From Candidatus Pelethomonas intestinigallinarum (GTDB lineage: Bacteria; Bacillota; Clostridia; Oscillospirales; Oscillospiraceae): DNA of 16,699 bases. The position numbers and the translations under genes are program-made. The notes beneath the pieces were generated by a model. That model did not search any database and had not been told where the DNA came from. It saw only the letters and a program-made list of their open reading frames with translations. Positions within the stretch are counted from its first letter, which is position 1, and every line of letters starts with the position of its first letter. Location: assembly GCA_018712665.1 (NCBI GenBank), contig DVGP01000016.1:1-16699 (forward strand), in the 5' to 3' direction. Positions 1-5,815 of this stretch are shown in pieces.

Positions 1-873
1 ACAGTGGGCCACGCCGGTGCCGGTCTGGGCCAGGAGCCGCAGCTCCTCATCGTTGAAGTGGATGCCGTGGGCGTACCAGACGTCCTCCCCCACCCACTCC
101 AGCTTCTCCAGAAAGGCCAGGGGCCGCATCCCCTCCCGCTCCAGCATGTACCGCTCCTCGTCCTTTGTTTCGCACAGGTGAGTGTGGAGGCGGACATGGT
201 ACTGCCGGGCCAGCCCGGCGCTCTCCCGCAGCAGATCCTCGCTGACGGAGAAGGGAGAGCAGGGGGCCAGGACCACCTGGCGCATGGACCCGGGCCGGGG
301 GTCGTGGTAGGCCTCGATGGCCCGGACACTGTCGGAGAGGATCTCGTCGATGGACTGGACCACGCTGTCGGGGGGCAGGCCTCCGTCCTTGCGGCTCAGG
401 TCCATGCTGCCCCGGGAGCAGACCATCCGCATCCCCAGGGCCTCCCCGGCGGCGAACTGCTCCCCCAGCAGGTCCCCGCTGCCCTGGGGGAAGACGTAGT
501 GGTGGTCGAAGCAGGTGGTGCACCCGTGCTTCATCATCTCCCCCATGGCGGTGAGGGAGGAGAGGCGGACCGCCTCCCGGTCCAGGTTCTTCCAGATCTC
601 GTACAGGGCCCGAAGCCAGTCGAACAGCTCCAGCCCCTGCACCTGGGGCAGGTTCCGGGAGAAGCACTGGTACAGGTGGTGGTGGGTGTTCACAAGGCCC
701 GGGTAGCACAGCATCCCGGTACAGTCGATGACCTCGTCGGCCTGGGCGGCCAGGCCCGGCCCCATCTCTTGGATAAAGCCGTCCCGGCAGAGGATGTCGG
801 TCCCCTCCAGGCAACGGTCCTCCCCGTCGCAGGTGACGGCGAAGCGGATATTTCGCAGCAGCAGCGTGGACAT
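1..873 (-). CDS. 8-oxoguanine deaminase-type amidohydrolase (3' end missing)
   Basis: This is a cytoplasmic metal-dependent amidohydrolase that most resembles 8-oxoguanine deaminases (8-oxoguanine to urate plus ammonia) within the AtzB/TrzN-like deaminase group. The first 291 residues are visible and the frame runs off the left edge; the family is usually about 450 residues, so roughly a third is missing. The metal-binding motif PGLVNTHHH puts the HxH pair at H64/H66. HTHLCE near 230-235 and the WYAHG His (269) are the expected further ligands. The segments GGLPPDSVV and VLAPCSPFSVS are characteristic of 8-oxoguanine deaminases. The start at 871-873 has an AGGGGAG ribosome binding site six bases upstream. 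It is divergent from sdaAB. The assignment is from recalled family sequence; guanine, hydroxyatrazine-like or another purine substrate cannot be excluded. Confidence 0.85.
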   Translation of the reverse strand, partial: MSTLLLRNIRFAVTCDGEDRCLEGTDILCRDGFIQEMGPGLAAQADEVIDCTGMLCYPGLVNTHHHLYQCFSRNLPQVQGLELFDWLRALYEIWKNLDREAVRLSSLTAMGEMMKHGCTTCFDHHYVFPQGSGDLLGEQFAAGEALGMRMVCSRGSMDLSRKDGGLPPDSVVQSIDEILSDSVRAIEAYHDPRPGSMRQVVLAPCSPFSVSEDLLRESAGLARQYHVRLHTHLCETKDEERYMLEREGMRPLAFLEKLEWVGEDVWYAHGIHFNDEELRLLAQTGTGVAHC

Positions 874-893
874 GGCGCGCTCCCCTTTCTTTC

Positions 894-913
894 CGGCGGG
901 CAGGGGCCCGCCG
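894..913 (-). promoter_or_regulatory. 5'-leader hairpin of the deaminase mRNA
   Basis: Arms CGGCGGGC (894-901) and GCCCGCCG (906-913) form a perfect 8-bp GC stem with a 4-base loop. It lies between the proposed promoter and the ribosome binding site (880-886) of the minus-strand deaminase. It could stabilise the leader or modulate translation; no known riboswitch class is recognised. Confidence 0.4.
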
Positions 914-933
914 TCTGTTCTGATCCTGCCCCC

Positions 934-962
934 ATCATACCAGACACGGCGAAAAAGCGCAA
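934..962 (-). promoter_or_regulatory. Promoter of the deaminase gene
   Basis: On the minus strand, TTGCGC (-35, 957-962) is followed after 17 bases by TATGAT (-10, 934-939). A TGG just upstream of the -10 makes it an extended -10. Spacing and position about 60 bases before the start codon fit a housekeeping-sigma promoter. Confidence 0.6.
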
Positions 963-974
963 CAAGCTTCGCTG

Positions 975-993
975 CGCAAAAGTATCGCAAAAG
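975..993. promoter_or_regulatory. Tandem CGCAAAAG repeat between divergent promoters
   Basis: CGCAAAAG occurs at 975-982 and 986-993, exactly 11 bp apart (one helical turn), midway between the -35 boxes of the two divergent promoters. A GCGCAA also overlaps the minus-strand -35 at 957-962. This arrangement suits a shared operator or activator site, but the cognate regulator is unknown. Confidence 0.35.
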
Positions 994-1015
994 CGGGAAA
1001 ATCCGGCGGTATCCG

Positions 1016-1043
1016 TTGACTAATCAGAAAAGTATGATATGAT
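1016..1043 (+). promoter_or_regulatory. Promoter of sdaAB-sdaAA
   Basis: TTGACT (-35, 1016-1021), a 16-bp spacer and TATGAT (-10, 1038-1043) form a good housekeeping promoter. It lies about 40 bases upstream of the sdaAB start. An AGGAAAGG ribosome binding site is at 1065-1072. Confidence 0.7.
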
Positions 1044-1081
1044 ACCGGTGCGAACCAAATCAGTAGGAAAGGGAACCGGCT

Positions 1082-1747
1082 ATGATTGACATTTTTGACA
1101 TCATGGGCCCCATTATGGTGGGCCCCTCCAGCTCCCACACCGCCGGGGCGGTGCGCATCGGCCGCATGGCCCGGACCCTGCTGGGGGACCGGCCGGTAAA
1201 GGCCTCCCTCCACCTTCACGGCTCCTTCGCGGAGACCGGCGTGGGCCACGGCACGGACAAGGCCCTGGTGGCGGGGCTGCTGGGCATGGCCCCGGACGAC
1301 CTGGACATCCCCAACAGCTTTGCCCTGGCGGCGGCCCGGGGCCTGAATTTCACCTTCGACGAGATCGACCTGCGGGACGCCCATCCCAACAGCGTTCTCA
1401 TGGAGGTGACCGGGGCCCACGGCGGCGTCCTGCGGATGCAGGCCTGTTCCACCGGCGGCGGCCGCATCCTGGTCAACAAGCTGGACGGCGTGGAGATGAG
1501 CTTCACCGGAGACAGCACCACCTTGATCGTCCGCAACCGGGACGACCGGGGCCACGTGGCCGACGTCACCTACGCCCTGTCCCAGGCCAAGGTGAACGTG
1601 GCGGGCATGACCCTTCACCGGGACGCCCGGGGCGGCAGCGCCCTCATGGTCATCGAGACGGACCAGCCGGTGCCGGAGCCCATCCTGGAGCTTGTCCGGT
1701 CCCTGCCCGGTATTTTGCAGGTCACCTACTACGAAAAGGAGGATTGA
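1082..1747 (+). CDS. sdaAB: L-serine dehydratase, beta subunit
   Basis: This is the regulatory/N-lobe subunit of the iron-sulfur L-serine dehydratase, which converts L-serine to pyruvate and ammonia in the cytoplasm. The 221-residue protein has the expected length. Its N-terminus contains the family signature GPSSSHTAGAVRIG (residues 14-27), with GHGTDKA (55-61) and HPNS (101-104) further on. A C-terminal ACT domain covers about residues 147-217, as in clostridial and Bacillus two-subunit enzymes. ACT domains commonly bind amino acids, so serine sensing is possible (inference). The alpha-subunit gene begins three bases after this stop, and its ribosome binding site lies inside the end of this gene, so the two are translationally coupled. 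Confidence 0.95.
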   Translation: MIDIFDIMGPIMVGPSSSHTAGAVRIGRMARTLLGDRPVKASLHLHGSFAETGVGHGTDKALVAGLLGMAPDDLDIPNSFALAAARGLNFTFDEIDLRDAHPNSVLMEVTGAHGGVLRMQACSTGGGRILVNKLDGVEMSFTGDSTTLIVRNRDDRGHVADVTYALSQAKVNVAGMTLHRDARGGSALMVIETDQPVPEPILELVRSLPGILQVTYYEKED

Positions 1748-1750
1748 CCC

Positions 1751-2683
1751 ATGAATCTGGACGCCATGCAGGATATTCTGGCCGCCTCCCGACGGGAGGG
1801 CAAGCCCATGTGGCAGATCGTCCTGGAGACGGATATGGAAAACCGGGGGGTCACGGCCCGGGAATCCCTGGAGAAGATGGCAAAGACCTGGCGGGCCATG
1901 GTGGAGGCCTCCGACGCCTATGCCGGACAGCGCCGGAGCCACAGCGGCCTGGCGGGAGGTCAGGGAGAGCAGATGCGGGAGTATGCCGCCCGGGGCGGCA
2001 CCATCGGCGGGGACTTTACCGCCCAGGTCATCGCCGAGGCCCTGGCTATGGGGGAATCCAACGCCTGTATGCGGCGGATCGTGGCGGCCCCCACCGCAGG
2101 GGCCTGCGGCGTGATGCCCGCGGTGCTCATCCCCCTGTGGCGGCGGGAGAACATCCCGGAGGAGCGGATGGTCCAGGCTCTGCTGGTGGCCAGCGGCATC
2201 GGGGCCGTGGTGGCCTACCGGGCCTGCATCGCCGGGGCCTCCGGCGGGTGCCAGGCGGAGGTGGGCACCGCCTCCGCTATGGCGGCGGGGGCCCTGGTGT
2301 GCCTGCGGGGCGGCTCGGCGGAGCAGGTGTGCCACGCGGTGGCCATGGCCCTGAAGAACCTGCTGGGCCTGGTGTGCGACCCGGTGGCCGGACTGGTGGA
2401 GGTGCCGTGCATCAAGCGCAACGTCATCGGCGCCATGAACGCCATTGCCGCCGCCGATATGGCCCTGGCGGGCATTGAGAGCCGCATCCCCGTGGACGAG
2501 GTCATCGACGCCATGGGAGATGTGGGCCGCCGCCTGCCGGTGGAATTTCGGGAGACGGCACTGGGCGGTCTGGCCGTCACCCCCACGGGCAAGGAGGTAA
2601 AGGAGCGTCTGGCCGCCGGGCGGCGGAAGCAGCGCACCCTCACCATCAAGGACGCCAAGTTCCATATCAAGCGGGAGCAGTAA
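1751..2683 (+). CDS. sdaAA: L-serine dehydratase, alpha subunit (Fe-S)
   Basis: This is the catalytic subunit of L-serine dehydratase and carries the oxygen-sensitive [4Fe-4S] cluster. The 310-residue protein is full length. Cysteines C167, C209 and C220 have spacings of 42 and 11, the same as the three cluster ligands known from the Legionella pneumophila enzyme (C343, C385, C396). The surrounding motifs AGASGGCQAEVG and VCDPVAGLVEVPC match the family, as does RRSHSGLAGGQG (61-72). The ATG at 1751 has AAGGAGG at 1738-1744, within the end of sdaAB. An Fe-S serine dehydratase fits an anaerobe using amino acids for pyruvate supply. A hairpin follows 12 bases after the stop. Confidence 0.96.
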   Translation: MNLDAMQDILAASRREGKPMWQIVLETDMENRGVTARESLEKMAKTWRAMVEASDAYAGQRRSHSGLAGGQGEQMREYAARGGTIGGDFTAQVIAEALAMGESNACMRRIVAAPTAGACGVMPAVLIPLWRRENIPEERMVQALLVASGIGAVVAYRACIAGASGGCQAEVGTASAMAAGALVCLRGGSAEQVCHAVAMALKNLLGLVCDPVAGLVEVPCIKRNVIGAMNAIAAADMALAGIESRIPVDEVIDAMGDVGRRLPVEFRETALGGLAVTPTGKEVKERLAAGRRKQRTLTIKDAKFHIKREQ

Positions 2684-2695
2684 GAGCAGTGAGAA

Positions 2696-2723
2696 GAGGA
2701 GGCTTTCCAGGGAAAGCCTCCTC
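2696..2723 (+). terminator. 28-bp hairpin after sdaAA (left boundary of hairpin block)
   Basis: Arms GAGGAGGCTTTCC (2696-2708) and GGAAAGCCTCCTC (2711-2723) form a perfect 13-bp stem around AG, 12 bases after the sdaAA stop. Position suggests transcript termination or 3'-end protection. No clear T-run follows, so it is not a textbook intrinsic terminator. Its exact reverse complement recurs at 3086-3113. Confidence 0.5.
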
Positions 2724-3085
2724 ACAGTTTATCAAAAAGCCTCGCAGAGTTCGCGCGCAACCGTCGGCAGCTGTGCTGCCATACGGATGCGGCCTACCCC
2801 TTGCGGGTACGCCGCCCGGAGGCGGCGGAAGAAAATCAAATCGTTTTTCCGGCGGCGTGTACGTCGGAAAAACACTTTGCGCGGAGCGAGCGTCGAATCG
2901 TTTGCCACACGGGGCCCCCGCCGGAGCCCAGCGAAGCGGGTCCGGTGGGGAGAGGAGGCGCAGCGGAGTGAGCGCCGCCTGCCGCTTTGCGGCGGGCGGC
3001 GGGATACGGAGCTTGTGCCGACGACGCGCAGAGCGTAGCGAGACCCCTTTGGCGGAAAAGGCGTTAGCCTTTTTCGCCAGTCTCA

Positions 3086-3113
3086 GAGGAGGCTTTCCCT
3101 GGAAAGCCTCCTC
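3086..3113 (-). terminator. 28-bp hairpin at the 3' end of the XRE gene
   Basis: This is the exact reverse complement of the hairpin at 2696-2723, with 13-bp arms around CT. The TGA stop of the minus-strand regulator (3112-3114) overlaps its outer bases, so it could end that transcript. No T-run follows on the minus strand, which makes a boundary-repeat role equally plausible. Confidence 0.45.
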
Positions 3114-3354
3114 ATTTGATCTCCTGTTCCAGGTCCTCGAAGACCGCCGCGTCGAAGAAGTCCCGCAGGGTGATGTCCAATCCGTCGCAGAGCTTCTTGA
3201 TAGTGGCCACGGTGGCGGAGTGGTTGCGCCCGCTGACGATGTTGTTGACCGTGGACTGGGTCACGCCGCTGATGGTGGCCAGCCGGTTGACGGTGATCCC
3301 CCGCTGCCGGCACAGGTCCAGGATCCGCTGCCGGACGGCCGTGCTGGTATCCAT
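3112..3354 (-). CDS. Small XRE-family helix-turn-helix regulator
   Basis: This 80-residue protein is essentially a single Cro/C1-type (HTH_3) DNA-binding domain. The helix-turn-helix spans about residues 19-40 (ITVNRLATISGVTQSTVNNI). It is followed by the typical ATIKKLCDGLDITLRDFF segment (51-67), then an acidic tail. It has no ligand or dimerisation domain beyond that. The start at 3352-3354 is preceded by a modest GAGG ribosome binding site. The gene is divergent from the ABC exporter. A 12-bp sequence sits in opposite orientations just upstream of this start and over the exporter -35 box, so autoregulation and control of the exporter are likely (inference). Its stop codon overlaps a hairpin of the adjacent repeat block. 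Confidence 0.88.
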   Translation of the reverse strand: MDTSTAVRQRILDLCRQRGITVNRLATISGVTQSTVNNIVSGRNHSATVATIKKLCDGLDITLRDFFDAAVFEDLEQEIK

Positions 3355-3367
3355 CGCCTCACATCCT

Positions 3368-3437
3368 AACTCAAAAGAGATACCGAGATACTATGAGGGT
3401 ATCTGTTTTTTAACCCAATTATTACCTCTTTTGAGTT
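3368..3437. promoter_or_regulatory. Paired inverted operator sites between XRE gene and ABC exporter
   Basis: AACTCAAAAGAG at 3368-3379 and its exact reverse complement CTCTTTTGAGTT at 3426-3437 are 58 bp apart centre to centre. Extended to 15 bases they differ at one position (AACTCAAAAGAGATA versus AACTCAAAAGAGGTA). The right copy runs into the -35 box of the exporter promoter, and the left copy lies just upstream of the XRE start. Between them is a smaller dyad, GATACC with GGTATC. The layout suits two operators for the adjacent XRE protein. Confidence 0.55.
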
Positions 3438-3464
3438 GACTTCCCGAATTTTCTCTGCTATACT
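3436..3464 (+). promoter_or_regulatory. Promoter P1 of the ABC exporter
   Basis: TTGACT (3436-3441), a 17-bp spacer and TATACT (3459-3464) make a near-consensus housekeeping promoter. Its -35 box overlaps the right-hand copy of the inverted operator (3426-3437), consistent with repression by steric block. Confidence 0.75.
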
Positions 3465-3477
3465 GGCATCCGGCCGT

Positions 3478-3505
3478 CAGGGCCCCTCCCTGCCCCGCGG
3501 CGGGG
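3478..3505 (+). promoter_or_regulatory. Two small hairpins in the P1 leader
   Basis: CAGGG/CCCTG (3478-3492) is followed directly by CCCCG/CGGGG (3493-3505), at the start of the P1 transcript and before the P2 promoter. They could protect or attenuate the long P1 leader. They are short and may be incidental in GC-rich DNA. Confidence 0.25.
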
Positions 3506-3516
3506 ACAAATTGCTC

Positions 3517-3545
3517 TTGACAAGGACCGCCCTGCGTGCTATTGT
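3517..3545 (+). promoter_or_regulatory. Promoter P2 of the ABC exporter
   Basis: A perfect TTGACA (3517-3522) is followed after 17 bp by TATTGT (3540-3545, four of six consensus bases). The expected start point falls inside the ATATATC/GATATATT repeat cluster, so P2 looks like a second, separately regulated promoter. Confidence 0.5.
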
Positions 3546-3547
3546 CT

Positions 3548-3585
3548 AATATATCATAAGTTGATATATTAATACTCGATATATT
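3548..3585. promoter_or_regulatory. GATATATT operator cluster at P2 start site
   Basis: AATATATC (3548-3555) and GATATATT (3563-3570) form an 8-bp inverted repeat with a 7-bp spacer. A third copy, GATATATT, is at 3578-3585, so the two GATATATT copies are 15 bp apart. This AT-rich cluster stands out in GC-rich DNA and covers the P2 start region, as a repressor operator would. The sequence resembles dyads bound by PadR- or GntR-type repressors of ABC transporters, but no such regulator is in the window. Confidence 0.45.
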
Positions 3586-3586
3586 G

Positions 3587-3606
3587 GCCGCGGCCATCGC
3601 CGCGGC
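3587..3606 (+). promoter_or_regulatory. Hairpin abutting the ATPase ribosome binding site
   Basis: GCCGCGGC (3587-3594), loop CATC and GCCGCGGC (3599-3606) form a perfect 8-bp stem. It ends immediately before the GGAGGAGG ribosome binding site (3607-3614). Such a structure can stabilise the mRNA 5' end or limit ribosome access. Confidence 0.4.
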
Positions 3607-3621
3607 GGAGGAGGATCGCCT

Positions 3622-4398
3622 ATGCGAGAGATCATTCAGGTCCAGGGCCTGACCAAGACCTTTCACCTCTCGTCCAAACAGCAGAAGCTGGAGAGGACGA
3701 AGGAGAAAATTCGAGTGGCGGTGGACAACCTGAGCTTCAGCGCCTGCCAGGGGGAGATCTTCGGCTTGCTGGGCCCCAACGGGGCTGGCAAGACCACCAC
3801 CCTGCGGATGCTGGCCACCCTGATCCGCCCCGACAGCGGCGACGCCCTGATGGACGGCGTCAGCGTGGTGCGCCAGCCGGAGCAGGTCCGCCGCCACATC
3901 GGATTCCTCACCAGCGAGCTGAAGCTGGAGGAGTTTTTCACCCCCAACTACCTCTTCACCTTCTTCTCCGACCTCCACCAGGTGGACCCGGCGGTCCGGG
4001 AGGCGCGGCGGCAGGCCCTCTTTGCCCGCTTCGGCATCGACCGCTTCGCCGAGGTGAAGGTCGCCAACCTCTCCACCGGCATGAAGCAGAAGGTCTCCCT
4101 GGTGATCTCCATCGTCCACGACCCGGACATCATCATCTTCGACGAGCCCACCAACGGCCTGGACGTGCTCACCGCCCGGGTGGTCACCGACTTCCTCCAG
4201 GAGCTGCGGGACCAGGGAAAGACCATCATCGTCTCCACCCACATCTTCAGCTTGGTGGAAAAGCTCTGCGACCGGGTGGGCGTGATCGTCGGCGGACACA
4301 TGGTCCAGTGCGACACCCTGGAGCGGGTGTGCGGCGGGCTGAGCCTGGAGGACCGGTTTTTCGAGATCTATAAGGAAACGGCAGGTGACGAGGAATGA
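3622..4398 (+). CDS. ABC-2 exporter ATP-binding protein (NatA-like)
   Basis: This is the cytoplasmic ATPase of an ABC-2 type exporter and forms a complex with the permease encoded next. In its 258 residues, Walker A is GPNGAGKTT (51-59), the signature is LSTGMKQK (150-157), Walker B with D-loop is IIIFDEPTNGLD (170-181) and the switch His is H207 (IIVSTH). The region IGFLTSELKLEEFFTP (93-108), where the Q-loop lies, has no obvious Gln, a variation seen in NatA-like proteins. The ATG at 3622 follows GGAGGAGG. Its stop overlaps the permease start as ATGA. NatAB-type systems extrude sodium or toxic compounds; the substrate here cannot be read from sequence. Confidence 0.93.
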   Translation: MREIIQVQGLTKTFHLSSKQQKLERTKEKIRVAVDNLSFSACQGEIFGLLGPNGAGKTTTLRMLATLIRPDSGDALMDGVSVVRQPEQVRRHIGFLTSELKLEEFFTPNYLFTFFSDLHQVDPAVREARRQALFARFGIDRFAEVKVANLSTGMKQKVSLVISIVHDPDIIIFDEPTNGLDVLTARVVTDFLQELRDQGKTIIVSTHIFSLVEKLCDRVGVIVGGHMVQCDTLERVCGGLSLEDRFFEIYKETAGDEE

Positions 4399-5573
4399 AG
4401 AGCGGACTGTTCGCGGTGATGCGGAAGGAGCTGGCCCGCTTCTTCGGCGACAAGCGGATGGTGGCCAGCATCCTGCTGCCCGGCATCCTGATCTATTTTG
4501 TCTACAGCTTCATGGGCCAGGCCATGGGCAGCATGTTCGGCGTGGACGAGGACTTCGCCCCCGCCGCCCAGGTGGTGGAGCTGCCGGACTCCCTGGCGGA
4601 GCCTCTCCAGAGCGCCGGGCTGACCCTGACAGAGGTGGAGGCCGACCAGGAGGAGGCGGCCAGAGAGGCCATTACCGGCCAGGAGCTGGACCTGCTGCTG
4701 GTGTTCCCGGCGGATTTCGACCAGGCTGTGGCGGACTACGCCCCGGCCTCCGGCCAGCCGGCGCCCCAGGTGGCGGTCTACTACAACTCCTCCTCCACCC
4801 AGTCCCAGTTCGCCTACACGGCGGTGACGGAGCTGCTGGACACGTATGAGGCCCAGCTGGCCAACAAGTTCGATGTCAACGCCGGGGCGGAGCGGTATGA
4901 CCTGACCACCGAGGAGGACGCGGCGGGGGCCTACTTCGCCATGCTGCTGCCCATGCTGCTGATGATATTCCTCTACTCCGGCTGCGCGGCGGTGGCCCCG
5001 GAGTCCATCGCCGGGGAGAAGGAGCGGGGCACCATCGCCACCATGCTCATCACCCCCATCCCCCGGGGCCACATCGCCGTGGGCAAGATCCTGGCCCTGG
5101 CGGTCATCGCCCTGCTCTCCGGGGCGTCCAGCACCATCGGCACCATTCTGGCCCTGCCCAAGCTCATGGGCGCGGCCTCCGACAACCTCAGCGCCGACAT
5201 CTACAGTGTGGGGGACTATCTGCTGCTGGCGGCGGTGATCCTCTCCACGGTGCTGCTGCTGGTGACCCTGATCTCCATTCTCTCCGCCTTCGCCAAGACC
5301 GTCAAGGAGGCCCAGACCTACGCCACCCCCCTGATGATTCTGGTGATGCTCCTGGGCGTCACCGGCATGTTCGGCGGCGGGGCCAGCCAGGACCTGCCCG
5401 CCTACCTGATCCCCCTGTACAACAGTGTTCAGTGCATGGTGGGCGTCTTCTCCTTCACCACTTTTACCGCCGGCGTGGCCGCAACCCTGGCTGTCAACGG
5501 CGTATGTACGATCCTGGGCGTGGTGGTCCTGGCCCGGATGTTCAACAGCGAGAAGATCATTTTCGCAAGGTAG
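4395..5573 (+). CDS. ABC-2 type permease (NatB-like)
   Basis: This is the membrane subunit of the exporter, 392 residues, with the layout of NatB/YhaP-type permeases. One N-terminal membrane helix (about 23-43) is followed by an extracytoplasmic domain of some 135 residues (about 45-178). A cluster of hydrophobic segments follows at about 180-201, 231-254, 274-296, 311-330 and 362-382. The ABC-2 coupling motif SIAGEKERGTIATMLITPIP lies at 204-223, between the first two segments of that cluster. The start overlaps the ATPase stop by four bases, so the two are co-translated. A hairpin-rich gap with an intrinsic terminator follows. The exported substrate is unknown. Confidence 0.92.
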   Translation: MKSGLFAVMRKELARFFGDKRMVASILLPGILIYFVYSFMGQAMGSMFGVDEDFAPAAQVVELPDSLAEPLQSAGLTLTEVEADQEEAAREAITGQELDLLLVFPADFDQAVADYAPASGQPAPQVAVYYNSSSTQSQFAYTAVTELLDTYEAQLANKFDVNAGAERYDLTTEEDAAGAYFAMLLPMLLMIFLYSGCAAVAPESIAGEKERGTIATMLITPIPRGHIAVGKILALAVIALLSGASSTIGTILALPKLMGAASDNLSADIYSVGDYLLLAAVILSTVLLLVTLISILSAFAKTVKEAQTYATPLMILVMLLGVTGMFGGGASQDLPAYLIPLYNSVQCMVGVFSFTTFTAGVAATLAVNGVCTILGVVVLARMFNSEKIIFAR

Positions 5574-5815
5574 GCGCCGCGGTCTACATTCTTTTTCTTG
5601 TAAGACCGTAACGACACTTGATTTTGCGAAGCAAAATCTTAGTGGAGTACGTCCCTTGAGGGAAAAGAATCAAAAAGAACTTTTTGCGCGAAACGATGTT
5701 TCGCTTTTATTGGTCAACAAAAACGCCCCGCTGGAAACAACGCGTACGGCTGCTCGTCCTCAGGCAAAGGCCGCGGCTATTCCTGTCATCTCAGACAAAA
5801 AGGGAGGGTGGGCCA
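5574..5815. repeat. Hairpin-rich intergenic stretch without a gene
   Basis: These 242 bases hold a series of small dyads. GGTCT/AGACC spans 5581-5607. GATTTTGC, loop GAA, GCAAAATC spans 5620-5638. CCCT/AGGG spans 5653-5662, and AAAAAG/CTTTTT follows shortly after. The last, GCGAAAC/GTTTCGC at 5688-5704, is the terminator listed separately. No promoter for the downstream kinase is convincing. The upstream in-frame extension of the kinase frame through this region lacks a ribosome binding site and is not coding. Confidence 0.4.
5688..5708 (+). terminator. Intrinsic terminator after the ABC exporter
   Basis: Arms GCGAAAC (5688-5694) and GTTTCGC (5698-5704) with loop GAT are followed directly by TTTT (5705-5708). 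This 7-bp stem plus T-run is a standard, if short, rho-independent terminator. It separates the exporter operon from the phosphotransferase gene. Confidence 0.55.

Larger units (their letters stand above)
2696..3113. repeat. Hairpin-dense intergenic element with mirror-image ends
   Basis: This 418-bp block has no credible gene. It is bounded by two 28-bp hairpins that are exact reverse complements of each other. Inside are successive hairpins. At 2766-2780, GGCAGC pairs with GCTGCC. At 2790-2814, CGGC and TACCC pair with GGGTA and GCCG. At 2843-2873, GTTTTTCCG pairs with CGGAAAAAC. At 2921-2945, CCGGA and CCC pair with GGG and TCCGG. At 2974-3000 there is a 12-bp GC stem with a TTT loop, and at 3051-3078 a 12-bp stem with a GTTA loop. 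A motif close to GCGGAGCGAGCG appears at 2881-2894, 2963-2976 and 3033-3045. It may be a composite REP/BIME-like or MITE-like repeat; no target-site duplication is evident. Confidence 0.55.

Noticed and set aside
935..2725. Long minus-strand frame across sdaAB and sdaAA
   Set aside because: It lies antisense to both serine dehydratase genes and has the same low-complexity composition as other shadow frames.
2689..3369. 226-codon plus-strand frame through the hairpin block
   Set aside because: The peptide is Arg/Gly/Ser-rich, the DNA is dominated by inverted repeats, and no ribosome binding site or family resemblance supports it.
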